In this document: one piece after another, positions 43,158 through 51,191 of the stretch
Layout of the letters: each line of letters begins with the position of its first letter
Numbering within the stretch: the stretch's first letter is position 1
Source of the DNA: Pseudanabaena yagii GIHE-NHR1
Lineage (GTDB): Bacteria > Cyanobacteriota > Cyanobacteriia > Pseudanabaenales > Pseudanabaenaceae
NCBI RefSeq assembly: GCF_012863495.1
Contig: NZ_JAAVJL010000003.1
Location: forward strand, 124,001 to 188,000
Direction of reading: 5' to 3'
DNA length: 64,000 nt
Made by a program: the position numbers and the translations under genes
Notes under the pieces: model-generated
The model's input: the letters and a program-made list of their open reading frames with translations, nothing else
Database searches by the model: none
Told to the model about the DNA's origin: nothing

Positions 43158-43220
43158 GAAACCCAGAGAAATTTTTGCAAGCTCGGCGAAGCCGAGCTTG
43201 CAAAAATTTCTCTGGGTTTC
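43158..43220. repeat. 30-bp-arm perfect palindrome with GAA loop
   Basis: The arms begin GAAACCCAGAGAAATTT and close with CTCGGC-GAA-GCCGAG. All 30 pairs match. It lies upstream of ispG and is the longest of this type in the window. Confidence 0.8.
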
Positions 43221-43225
43221 TTATT

Positions 43226-43349
43226 CGTAGGATGCGTTAGTGCAACGTGACGCATCAAGTTAAGCGGGAAGGCTAATTATTTGTAGGCAAAATATGATGC
43301 ATAAAGTGGTTAAAAATGATGGGTTACGCGATCGCTAACCCATCCTACG
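43226..43349. repeat. Inverted-repeat unit of the CGTAGGATG type
   Basis: CGTAGGATGCGTTAG at the left end is matched by CTAACCCATCCTACG at the right, with one mismatch. Sequences of this kind are widespread in cyanobacterial genomes. No target duplication is evident, so mobility is uncertain. Confidence 0.45.
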
Positions 43350-43375
43350 TTTAGTTGTCATAGACACATTTCTTA

Positions 43376-44436
43376 CAGCAAATTCCGATCAAACCCGCCA
43401 CAGGAAGAGTAATCTAGAAGCATCACGAAATAGAAATAAAATATGGCAGCATATTCGCGCTTATTTACGGGAAAAGATATTAAGTGCATGGCAAAACAAA
43501 GAAAATACGCAGAGAGATTTGGCAAAACGATTTAAAGTAAGTTTATCTTTTGTGCGAGATTTATTGCGTCGGTATCGAGAAACAGGTGAAATCGCCGCAA
43601 AACCGCAAGGAGGAGATCGACGATCCAAAATTAAAGGCAAGAATGAAGAATTAGTGAAAGCAATTGTTAGAGAACAAAATGATATATATCTGCGAGAGAT
43701 AAAAGAAAAACTCCAAGAAAGCAAAGAAATTAAGGTGAGTGTATCGAGTTTAAGCCGTACTCTCAAGCGATTGGATTTAGGACGTAAAAAAAAACTTTAG
43801 TAGCCAGTGAACAAGCCACAGAGAGAGTCCAAAAATTGCGCTATGAGTTTCGGAGTTGGCTCGATACAATAGATGTAAAAAACCTTGTATTCATTGATGA
43901 GACAGGACTAAATCTGGCGATGACAAGGTTCTATGGCAGATGTGAAGGGGGAGCAAGAGTATATGACGACCGTCCAAGCAACAAAGGCAAGAACATTACT
44001 TTAATCGGCGCAATGAGTGATACTGGGTTGATAGCAGCAATGACTTTTGTGGGCAGTTTAAATACTGCAAGCTTTTTAGTTTTTATTGAAAAAATATTAT
44101 TGCCTCAATTATGGGTTGGAGCAATTGTTGCTATGGACAATTTGCCAGTACATTACGCAGAAATTGCGAAAATCTTAATTGAATCTGTTGGGGCTAAGGT
44201 CAAGTTTCTCCCTCCTTATTCTCCTGACTTATCACCGATTGAGTTGTGTTGGTCAAAGTTAAAGGAAATTATTCGTTCAGCTAAAGCTCGTACAATCGAG
44301 GCTCTTGATGCGGCAATTACTTCGTCTATTCAGACTATTACTGATGAAGATGCTCTTAATTGGTTCCATCATTGTGGCATCTGCTTTGAGCCTTTTAGGT
44401 AGCTTCTTTTGTGGCGGGTTTGATCAGAATTTGCTG
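43376..44436 (+). mobile_element. IS630-family insertion sequence, copy 2 (1061 bp)
   Basis: Same ends and size as copy 1, in the opposite orientation, with TA at 43374-43375 and 44437-44438. It lies between ispG and mntC, only 75 bp upstream of the first mntC ATG. The transposase is identical in sequence to that of copy 1. Confidence 0.93.
43519..44402 (+). CDS. IS630 transposase, two frames joined by -1 frameshift (copy 2)
   Basis: Frame one (43519-43800) encodes the helix-turn-helix region ending GRKKKL. Frame two (43836-44402) encodes the DDE domain from MRYEFRSWLDTIDVKNLVF to ICFEPFR. A run of nine A (43786-43794) precedes the first stop and allows a -1 slip that reads on as KKKTLVASEQATERVQKL. 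In-frame sequence upstream of the TTG at 43519 encodes WQHIRAYLREKILSAWQ, typical of the family. No standard start codon is available there. Both frames are intact. Confidence 0.9.
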
Positions 44437-44452
44437 TAAAATTAGGATAGCT

Positions 44453-44517
44453 TTTCATAATCGTTTCATTTTCTTGTCTTTCTATGCTATATTTCAAAAA
44501 GTGAAACGATTATGAAA
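44453..44517 (+). promoter_or_regulatory. Inverted repeat in the mntC leader covering a start codon
   Basis: TTTCATAATCGTTTCA (44453-44468) is perfectly inverted as TGAAACGATTATGAAA (44502-44517), 33 bases apart. The right arm contains the ATG at 44512. As DNA it could be a pair of regulator sites; as RNA it could form a 16-bp stem hiding that ATG. Neither can be decided from sequence. Confidence 0.6.
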
Positions 44518-45516
44518 GTAATCATGAAGTCCCAAATCATTAGCAAATCAAGCTTAAAGGCACTAACTAAATATTTAGTGAAGTATGCAGTTGTGATACC
44601 TAGCTGCGTATTGATGATTGGGCTGAGTGGATGCACGAACTCGGCAAGTCAGCGTGAAGTTACCAACAACAATGCCATTCGCCAAAATCCTCAAGGTAAG
44701 AAGGTGATTTTGACAACGTTTACAGTGCTGGCGGATATGGCGCAAAACGTGGCGGGGGATAAAGCAATCGTCGAGTCAATCACTAAGGTGGGGGCAGAAA
44801 TTCATGGATATGAGCCGACACCAAGTGATTTACAGCGTGGGCAAGGCGTGGATCTGATTTTAGATAATGGTCTAAATCTAGAGCGTTGGGCAGATCGTTT
44901 TTATAACAGTATTCCGAAGGTAGAGCGATTAACCTTATCGGAGGGTGTGCAACCAGTAAATATTGCCGAAGATGCTTATCAAGGTAAGCCCAATCCTCAC
45001 GCTTGGATGTCGCCACAGAATGCCTTGATCTATGTGGATAATATTCGGAAAGCATTAGTCAAGCTCGATCCTGTAAATGCTGCGACCTATGAGGCAAATG
45101 CTAAAGCCTATAGCCAAAAGATTAAAGATATTGATGCCAAACTCAAACAGGCGATCGCGGTAATTCCTCCTGATAAACGCTATATCGTCAGTTGTGAAGG
45201 CGCTTTTTCCTATCTAGCGCGTGATTATGGCTTGAAGGAAATATATATCTGGCCAGTGAATGCGGAGCAGCAAGCCACACCGAAGCAAGTCCAAAAAGTA
45301 ATTGATGCCGTTAGAGCTAAGCAGATTCCGACGGTGTTTTGTGAGAGTACGGTGAGTAATGCGGCGCAGATGCAGGTGGTGAAAGAGACAGGAGCGAAGT
45401 ATGGAGGAGTGTTTTATGTGGATTCGCTATCTCCTCCCGATGGCGTGACACCAACCTATCTGAAGTTATTGGAATACAACGTCAATACATTAATTAAGGG
45501 ATTGAGTCCCACATAA
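44512..45516 (+). CDS. mntC: Manganese/zinc ABC transporter substrate-binding lipoprotein MntC
   Basis: This cluster A-I metal-binding protein has a lipoprotein signal ending CVLMIGLSGC. Conserved blocks are VILTTFTVLADMAQNVAGDK, AEIHGYEPTPSDLQRGQGVD (first His ligand), KPNPHAWMSPQNALIYVDN (second His), YIVSCEGAFSYLARDYGL (Glu ligand) and FYVDSLSPPDGVTPTYLKL (Asp ligand). The His-His-Glu-Asp set suits Mn(II). Together with mntA and mntB it forms a high-affinity manganese importer. ATG 44512 or 44524 could be the start, neither with a clear ribosome binding site. An IS630 copy ends 75 bp upstream. Confidence 0.93.
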   Translation: MKVIMKSQIISKSSLKALTKYLVKYAVVIPSCVLMIGLSGCTNSASQREVTNNNAIRQNPQGKKVILTTFTVLADMAQNVAGDKAIVESITKVGAEIHGYEPTPSDLQRGQGVDLILDNGLNLERWADRFYNSIPKVERLTLSEGVQPVNIAEDAYQGKPNPHAWMSPQNALIYVDNIRKALVKLDPVNAATYEANAKAYSQKIKDIDAKLKQAIAVIPPDKRYIVSCEGAFSYLARDYGLKEIYIWPVNAEQQATPKQVQKVIDAVRAKQIPTVFCESTVSNAAQMQVVKETGAKYGGVFYVDSLSPPDGVTPTYLKLLEYNVNTLIKGLSPT

Positions 45517-45555
45517 AGATATTTTGAGAACGCGAAGCGTTCTCAAAATATCTTT
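45515..45555. terminator. GAA-loop hairpin between mntC and mntA
   Basis: Arms of 19 bp beginning AAAGATATTTTGAGAACGC flank GAA. It starts at the mntC stop and precedes mntA, so it may attenuate downstream transcription or protect the 3' end of mntC mRNA. Confidence 0.7.
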
Positions 45556-45587
45556 CCAACACTTAGAGATTTTAAAAGGATAAAACT

Positions 45588-46319
45588 ATGGATACGATTA
45601 GCATTGATATTGAGAATGTGACGGTTGCCTATCATGGAAAGGTTGCTCTGCATAGCGCTAACTTACAACTGAAAGCAGGCACGATCTGCGGTCTGGTAGG
45701 AATGAATGGTGCAGGTAAGTCAACTCTCTTTAAGTCAGTGATGGGTTTTGTCAAGCCGATGAGCGGTCGAGTCTTAATTAATGGCTTACCAATTCGGATT
45801 GTTCAAAAAAAGAGCTTAGTTGCCTATGTGCCACAAACAGAAGAAGTAGATTGGAACTTCCCTGTGAGTGTTCATGATGTGGTGATGATGGGACGTTATG
45901 GCTATATGAATTTCCTACGGATGCCAAAAGCGCTCGATCGCCAAGTGGTACGTGAGAGCTTAGAGCGTGTGGAAATGTGGGAAATGCGCGATCGCCAAAT
46001 TGGTGAATTATCGGGTGGTCAAAAGAAACGTGCCTTTTTCGCAAGGGCTTTGGCGCAACAGGGGAAGGTGTTGCTTCTCGATGAGCCATTTGCAGGTGTG
46101 GATGTGAAGACTGAGAAGATGATGATTAATCTGCTAATGGAATTGCGTGATGCAGGTTATACGGTACTAGTTTCTACTCACGATCTGGAATCGATTAATA
46201 CTTTTTGCGATCAGGTGGTGTTAATCAATCGCACGATTCTTGCCTATGGTCAGACTTCAGAGGTATTTACCGAAGAAAATATTTCACGGACTTTTGGCGG
46301 CTCGTTTAAGTTTGCCTAG
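45588..46319 (+). CDS. mntA: Manganese ABC transporter ATP-binding protein MntA
   Basis: The 243-residue ATPase has a Walker [10 protein letters not shown], signature [18 protein letters not shown] and Walker [13 protein letters not shown]. The metal-transport subfamily is indicated by [21 protein letters not shown] and [19 protein letters not shown]. It powers the importer formed with MntC and MntB. ATG at 45588 is preceded by AAAAGGA. The gap to mntC is 71 bp and contains a strong hairpin. In Synechocystis the homologous operon responds to Mn through ManS/ManR; control here is not visible. Confidence 0.94.
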   Translation: MDTISIDIENVTVAYHGKVALHSANLQLKAGTICGLVGMNGAGKSTLFKSVMGFVKPMSGRVLINGLPIRIVQKKSLVAYVPQTEEVDWNFPVSVHDVVMMGRYGYMNFLRMPKALDRQVVRESLERVEMWEMRDRQIGELSGGQKKRAFFARALAQQGKVLLLDEPFAGVDVKTEKMMINLLMELRDAGYTVLVSTHDLESINTFCDQVVLINRTILAYGQTSEVFTEENISRTFGGSFKFA

Positions 46320-46337
46320 TGTATTAACCACCTTTAA

Positions 46338-46358
46338 TTCCCCCTTGGGAAGGGGGAA
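46338..46358. repeat. Hairpin in the mntA-mntB gap
   Basis: TTCCCCCTT and AAGGGGGAA flank GGG; a related pair CCCTCCC / GGGAGGG follows at about 46374-46396. Such C/G-rich blocks are common repeats in cyanobacteria. They separate mntA from mntB by 123 bp. Confidence 0.6.
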
Positions 46359-46442
46359 GACAAAAATATTATTCCCTCCCATTTACAAGGGGAGGGTTAG
46401 GGAAGAGTACATTTCCTCAAAAAAGAATTTAGGAATTAAAGA

Positions 46443-47297
46443 ATGGACATTATTCATTGGTTTACAGCACCGTTGCAATACGGGTTTATGGTGAAGGCGA
46501 TTTGGGTGAGTGCCCTTGTGGGGATTGTTTGCTCAGCTTTATCTTGCTTCATGATTTTGAAAGGATGGGCGTTGATGGGCGATGCAGTATCCCATGCGGT
46601 ACTTCCGGGGGTGGTACTTGCCTATGTGATTAATATTCCCTTTGCGATCGGGGCTTTTGTGTTTGGTGTAGGTTCCGTGATTGCGATCGGCTTTATCAAA
46701 GCGAATACAAGAATTAAAGAAGATACAGTAATTGGCTTGGTCTTTACGGGGCTATTTGCTTTGGGAATTGTGCTGGTATCGAAGATCAAGAGTACCGTCG
46801 ATTTAGGACATATTCTGTTTGGGAATGTGTTGGGAATTGCCGATAGTGATATCATCCAAACCGTGATTATCAGCGTGATTACATTGGTAACGCTCGCGAT
46901 TTTGCGAAAGGATTTGATTCTCTTTTGCTTTGATGCGACCCATGCCCGTTCAATTGGTATGAATACCACATTTCTCTATTACGTGTTGCTGTCGTTGTTG
47001 TCGCTCACGGCAGTAGCAGGGTTGCAAACGGTAGGAATTATCCTCGTTGTGGCGATGTTGATTACCCCCGGAGCAACTGCCTATTTATTGAGCGATCGCT
47101 TTGACCATATGATGTTAATTGCGATGGCTTCGGGGATGTTTGCCAGTGTGATGGGGACTTACATCAGTTATCACATTGATGGCTCGACGGGGGGCTGTAT
47201 TGTGGTTTTACAAACATTGTTATTTTTGGCGGCGATGATTTTTGCACCGAAGCATGGGATGCTAGCGCGATCGCGTCAACAAGTTTCTGAATCCTAA
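46443..47297 (+). CDS. mntB: Manganese ABC transporter permease MntB
   Basis: The 284-residue ABC-3 type permease has about eight hydrophobic segments. Family signatures are SALSCFMILKGWALMGDAVS followed by HAVLPGVVLAYVINIPF, plus VGIILVVAMLITPGATAYLL. It forms the membrane channel of the mntCAB importer. The end overlaps the convergent pentapeptide-repeat gene by 4 bp. ATG at 46443 is preceded by an A-rich leader rather than a clear Shine-Dalgarno sequence. Confidence 0.93.
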   Translation: MDIIHWFTAPLQYGFMVKAIWVSALVGIVCSALSCFMILKGWALMGDAVSHAVLPGVVLAYVINIPFAIGAFVFGVGSVIAIGFIKANTRIKEDTVIGLVFTGLFALGIVLVSKIKSTVDLGHILFGNVLGIADSDIIQTVIISVITLVTLAILRKDLILFCFDATHARSIGMNTTFLYYVLLSLLSLTAVAGLQTVGIILVVAMLITPGATAYLLSDRFDHMMLIAMASGMFASVMGTYISYHIDGSTGGCIVVLQTLLFLAAMIFAPKHGMLARSRQQVSES

Positions 47298-47809
47298 TCA
47301 ATTCGCATCCCTTCTGTAACAGGATCAAAATTTGTTGGTAGTTTGGTACTAAGGCTATATTTTGCACCTGTAAACTTAGCTTCAGTAAATACGGCTTCAG
47401 ATAGGTCAGCACTACTGAGATTTGCTTCACTGAAGTCTGCTTCTCGGAGTCTTGATTGGCTTAAGTTGGCATTCAATAAAATTGCTCCGTTTAAGGAAGC
47501 CTTAAGTAATATTGATTTGATTAGGGTTGCACCTGTCATTAACGAGCGACTTAGGTTTGCACCTGTGAGATTGGCGCGACTTAATTCAACTCGATTGAGA
47601 ATGGCAGTTGATAGATCTGCTTGAAACAAAAGCGCAGAGCTAAGATCAGTCCCTGTCAGATCTGCTTTTCTGAGGCTTGCCCGACTTAGATTAATCTCTT
47701 TTAATACCAAGCCGCTTAAGTTAGCACCATCTAATTCGGAGCCTTCAAAGTTACGCTCTCCTTGATTATATTGGGTTAATAATTGTTCAGCACTACTTAC
47801 TTTTGCCAT
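47294..47809 (-). CDS. Pentapeptide repeat protein
   Basis: The 171-residue protein consists largely of A(D/N)LSx repeats, such as LDGANLSGLVLKEINLSRAS and ANLTGANLSRSLMTGATLIK, which fold into a right-handed quadrilateral beta-helix. The first 25 residues (AKVSSAEQLLTQYNQGERNF) are a helical cap. Cyanobacteria encode many such proteins, mostly of unknown function. The gene is convergent with mntB and overlaps its last four bases. ATG 47809 is clear. Confidence 0.88.
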   Translation of the reverse strand: MAKVSSAEQLLTQYNQGERNFEGSELDGANLSGLVLKEINLSRASLRKADLTGTDLSSALLFQADLSTAILNRVELSRANLTGANLSRSLMTGATLIKSILLKASLNGAILLNANLSQSRLREADFSEANLSSADLSEAVFTEAKFTGAKYSLSTKLPTNFDPVTEGMRID

Positions 47810-47865
47810 GCATCTATACCTGTTATGTACTTTTCTGGATTCTAGAATAACCTAAAGGTTAATTT

Positions 47866-48690
47866 TTATTTACCTGCGCTTAAGAGTGGAGCATACATCA
47901 TCAGAGCATGATTTTCGGCGATCAATTCTTCATCGAGAAGTTGGTTTGTATGGCGATCGCAAATTTTACGAAAAAGCTGATTTTGACGCATATATTTTCC
48001 TGCGACGGGGCCACTAATAAGGTGATTCTTTTCCACGATTTCATATCTATAATGACTTTCCATATCAGAATGGATCGCTCCGCATAGATGCTCATCGGTT
48101 AGCCATAGACAAAGCTGATACTGATGTGGTGTTTTGTTCTCAATTTGCAGGTCGATGTAGTTGTAGGAGACAGTTGCGCCACTGCCAAAGGGTAATGTGC
48201 GATTGACATCTGGGAAAACGTCATAGCCATGTCGCCAGCGTTCTCTGACCGATAGCGGTGAATGTATTGTCATCCAATAGATGAGGTTGGCGAGTTGACA
48301 TAAGCCGCCGCCATAGCCAGTGCTGACTTTACCATTGTCTAAAACCATGCCTAGTTTAAATCCCTTCTGTTTGGTGGGATTGCCGACTAAATACCAAAAG
48401 GAAAAGACTTGGTTGGGCTGAATCACTAATCCATCAATCTGCGCGATCGCTAGTCGTAGGTTTTCGATTTTGTTATATTGCAGCCACATTTCTACGTCTT
48501 TGAGTTGGCGCAGTAGGATCGACTGATGGGTAAAGATTTGAACGGGTAGGCGATCGCGTTTAAGTTCAGTGGCAAATTTGCGATCGCTAAAAATCCACTC
48601 AAGGCGACGTTTGAGAATGTAGAAGTAGCGCCCTAACCATAATCTCAATTTACTTCGTTTGATTGTCTGTTGAAGATTATGGTTTTGCAT
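47866..48690 (-). CDS. VanW family protein
   Basis: The 274-residue protein has the VanW core at about residues 65-200: NLRLAIAQIDGLVIQPNQVF, SFWYLVGNPTKQKGFKLGM and the conserved VSTGYGGGLCQLANLIYWM, followed by PFGSGATVSYNYIDLQI. VanW proteins are linked to vancomycin resistance clusters and cell-wall or spore functions, but no biochemical role is settled. There is no signal peptide; the N-terminus is basic (IKRSKLRLWLGRYFYILKRR). A small predicted gene lies 24 bp upstream on the same strand. Confidence 0.88.
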   Translation of the reverse strand: MQNHNLQQTIKRSKLRLWLGRYFYILKRRLEWIFSDRKFATELKRDRLPVQIFTHQSILLRQLKDVEMWLQYNKIENLRLAIAQIDGLVIQPNQVFSFWYLVGNPTKQKGFKLGMVLDNGKVSTGYGGGLCQLANLIYWMTIHSPLSVRERWRHGYDVFPDVNRTLPFGSGATVSYNYIDLQIENKTPHQYQLCLWLTDEHLCGAIHSDMESHYRYEIVEKNHLISGPVAGKYMRQNQLFRKICDRHTNQLLDEELIAENHALMMYAPLLSAGK

Positions 48691-48714
48691 GGTTTTCTCA
48701 AGGGTGAGATTAGG

Positions 48715-48858
48715 TCAGGCTTGCCAAATACTAAGAATTGCATCGGCAATTTTCTTGACGGGTTCGATGAGGCTAGCTGCTTTGCTAATTAAGCCTGTGA
48801 AGGCATCGAGCAAAATCGGGAGCATTCCCTTTTTTTGTGACGGATCTTTTGCCGACAT
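48715..48858 (-). CDS. Predicted 47-residue protein upstream of the VanW gene
   Basis: ATG at 48858-48856 opens MSAKDPSQKKGMLPILLDAF and continues TGLISKAASLIEPVKKIADA to a stop at 48717-48715. The predicted product is an amphipathic or membrane-seeking helix with a basic N-terminus. It lies 24 bp before the VanW start on the same strand. I see no clear ribosome binding site. It could be a small membrane peptide; its reality needs support from homologues. Confidence 0.4.
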   Translation of the reverse strand: MSAKDPSQKKGMLPILLDAFTGLISKAASLIEPVKKIADAILSIWQA

Positions 48859-49044
48859 GTTGCCAATGTTGAATAAAAAATGAGAATGGATTTTACGATG
48901 TGTATTGCCAGTCTAGACTTTTTTATCTCAAACTACAGTTATAGGTTGATCTCCTTCTAAAATATAAAGAAGGGGGGTTAGTCTAATTTTTCTCGGATGT
49001 CGCTACAATAAATAGAAAATCAAGTTTATTGGTGTAAAGCAGCT

Positions 49045-50388
49045 ATGCATATAGAAAAGTTGCGGATGCAAAACTTTAGGGGCTTTAAAGATGTCACCAT
49101 AGATTTTCCATCAAATCTTGCTGTTTTTATTGGTGTGAATGGCTCAGGTAAATCAAGCATCATTGACTGTTGTGCTTTGTTCTTATCTTTACTAGTTACC
49201 TCAGTTAGGATGTTTCGCGATTTTCATGATTCTGAACCTCCAAGCATTTCAGAGAGTGATATTACAATTGGTTATGATGAAACTCAAAATCAAATAGATG
49301 TTTTATTGGATTTAAAAAGACTAAGCTTTCCACTTATATTGACGAGAAAATCATCTCGTGAGATGAATCTTTTCACAAGAATAAATACATCGGAATCTAT
49401 TAAAGAAGGGGAAAAAGTTATATTTCATAATGAAAGCTACTATGGATTAGATTCAGTTTTTTCAGAAGTTGTGAATGATTTTTATCAGATTTTAACTAAT
49501 AAGCTTAGTGATGAGAATATTTACGATGGATTCCCAATATTAGTTCATTATTCAACTGATAGAGCAGTAAATGAAATTGTTTTAGATAGTGATCAAAAAA
49601 ATCTTAATATTCCAGCATTAGCTTATGATTATGCGATCACAAAAAAAGTTGATTTCACTGATTTCTTTGTTTGGTATAGAAATCAAGAAGACTTAGAAAA
49701 TGAAGTCAGACTAAGTGACAATCCCAATTATGTAGATCACAAGCTAAAAACCATCAGAAGTGCTATTCCTCTTTTCTTACCAAAACTATCTAACTTACGA
49801 GTAAAGCGCTCCATGCCTATACGTATGACAATGATGAAGGATGGTGATGAATTAAATATTAAGCAACTTTCTAGTGGTGAGAAAAACTTGTTGGTAATGG
49901 TTGCGGATATAGCGAGAAGATTGGCGATCGCTAATCCAGATCCTACAAAAAATGCATTAGAGGGCGAAGGAATTATTTTAATTGATGAAATAGAACTACA
50001 TTTGCATCCTCAATGGCAGCGTGATATTATTCCACGTCTTACCAGTACTTTCCCAAACTGCCAGTTTATTGTGACAACACACTCCCCTCAAGTTCTTAGC
50101 AACGTCAAAAAAGAGAACGTATTTGTTGTTGAAGATTTTCAAGTGTATCCTGCTGATGCCTATACGTTTGGGCGTGATAGTAACTCGATTTTATCTGAGC
50201 TAATGGGAGTTACTGAAAGACCAGTAGAAATTCAAAACAAACTAACCGAATGTCTATATAAGATCGATGATGGTCAAATCGAAGAAGCCAAAATATTACT
50301 TCGTGAATTGTCAGATTTGCTTGGTCATAATGACTCAGAAATTGTTAAGGCAAATACTCTGATTAGTTTTCTATCTAAGGTGAAATGA
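49045..50388 (+). CDS. ptuA: AAA ATPase PtuA-like, Septu locus 2
   Basis: The 447-residue ATPase has the start MHIEKLRMQNFRGFKDVTI and Walker A GVNGSGKSS at 30-38. Downstream are IKQLSSGEKNLLVMVADIAR, Walker B EGIILIDEIELHLHPQWQ and FIVTTHSPQVLSNVKKENVF with GRDSNSIL near the end. It shares all these blocks with the ATPase at 25618-26922 but the central 250 residues are very different, so this is not a recent duplication. The HNH gene follows with an ATGA overlap at 50385. The flanks are a VanW unit and a pentapeptide-repeat gene. Confidence 0.85.
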   Translation: MHIEKLRMQNFRGFKDVTIDFPSNLAVFIGVNGSGKSSIIDCCALFLSLLVTSVRMFRDFHDSEPPSISESDITIGYDETQNQIDVLLDLKRLSFPLILTRKSSREMNLFTRINTSESIKEGEKVIFHNESYYGLDSVFSEVVNDFYQILTNKLSDENIYDGFPILVHYSTDRAVNEIVLDSDQKNLNIPALAYDYAITKKVDFTDFFVWYRNQEDLENEVRLSDNPNYVDHKLKTIRSAIPLFLPKLSNLRVKRSMPIRMTMMKDGDELNIKQLSSGEKNLLVMVADIARRLAIANPDPTKNALEGEGIILIDEIELHLHPQWQRDIIPRLTSTFPNCQFIVTTHSPQVLSNVKKENVFVVEDFQVYPADAYTFGRDSNSILSELMGVTERPVEIQNKLTECLYKIDDGQIEEAKILLRELSDLLGHNDSEIVKANTLISFLSKVK

Positions 50389-51014
50389 AAAAGATTATTA
50401 AACAATCAGAGCCAAGATCTCTTGTAGAACATCGATCACAAGCTAATGCTAACTATGATAACTATCCAGAAAAAGATGATCTACGAAAATCATTGCTAAA
50501 AGAGCAAGGATATATTTGTTGCTACTGTATGAGCCGCATCAAATTAGATGAGATGAAGATAGAACATTGGCAACCCCAAACCAAATACATATCTCGACAA
50601 CTCGACTATAAAAATTTGCTTGGCGCTTGTATGGGGAATCAAGGAGCACGTCCTCAAAACCAACATTGCGACACTAGAAAAGGAGATAGTGAAATTACGA
50701 TCAATCCCATTGAAGGTGATAAAAATTGTGAAAAATTAATCAAATATCGTCCTGACGGTAAAATTTACTCTGATGATTTATCTGTTAATAACGATTTGAA
50801 TGAGACTTTAAATTTAAACCTTGGTTTTTTGAAGAAAAATCGTAAAGATGCTCTTGATGTCGTAATTCGCAAACTTAATGAGAAATTCTCAAATAAAACT
50901 TGGGCTAAAATCACCGTGCAGAAGGAATTAGACAAATTGAATACAAAAGATGAAAACGGATTTTACGATGTGTATTGTCAGTTTATAGTTTCGTATCTCA
51001 AATCAAAGTTATAG
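50385..51014 (+). CDS. ptuB: HNH endonuclease PtuB-like (TIGR02646 type), Septu locus 2
   Basis: The 209-residue protein has an HNH core: GYICCYCMSRIKLDEMKIEH with CxxC, then NLLGACMGNQGARPQNQHCD followed by TRKGD. The arrangement is the same as in the shorter-range match at 24908-25621 but sequences differ widely. Start codon and ATPase stop overlap by 4 bp (ATGA), so the pair is co-translated. In Septu defence the nuclease is assumed to act after phage infection is sensed by the ATPase. No other defence gene is directly attached. Confidence 0.85.
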   Translation: MKKIIKQSEPRSLVEHRSQANANYDNYPEKDDLRKSLLKEQGYICCYCMSRIKLDEMKIEHWQPQTKYISRQLDYKNLLGACMGNQGARPQNQHCDTRKGDSEITINPIEGDKNCEKLIKYRPDGKIYSDDLSVNNDLNETLNLNLGFLKKNRKDALDVVIRKLNEKFSNKTWAKITVQKELDKLNTKDENGFYDVYCQFIVSYLKSKL

Positions 51015-51191
51015 AGCGATCGCGTAAATCCTGATTAGAAAAATCTAGAGGCTGAGTCATATATTTAGGACATTTGCCCGAAATCAAAACAGCGACAAAC
51101 ATCTAAAATATTAATAGCAAATCTCAAGATCGGCAAAACTATTGCATTTTGCTAAGTTTCGCTGACGAGTTTCGGTAAATAGGAGGCAAAA

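Larger units (their letters stand above)
43034..43375. other. 342-bp region between ispG and IS630 copy 2
   Basis: It contains the long GAA-loop hairpin at 43158-43220 and an inverted-repeat unit at 43226-43349. No coding sequence is supported. The ispG promoter probably lies between 43040 and 43150. Confidence 0.55.

Noticed and set aside
42764-43159. 131- and 127-residue frames opposite ispG
   Set aside because: These are antisense shadows of the highly conserved IspG coding region; no known family.
46320-46442. Possible riboswitch between mntA and mntB
   Set aside because: The hairpins are simple C/G-rich repeats seen elsewhere in cyanobacteria; no yybP-ykoY or other Mn-riboswitch pattern was recognised.
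47343-47624. 93-residue frame opposite the pentapeptide repeat gene
   Set aside because: Repetitive antisense reading of A(D/N)LSx repeats gives long spurious frames.
48689-48883. 64-residue frame on + strand
   Set aside because: The opposite strand gives the more plausible small protein (48715-48858); this frame has no RBS or similarity.
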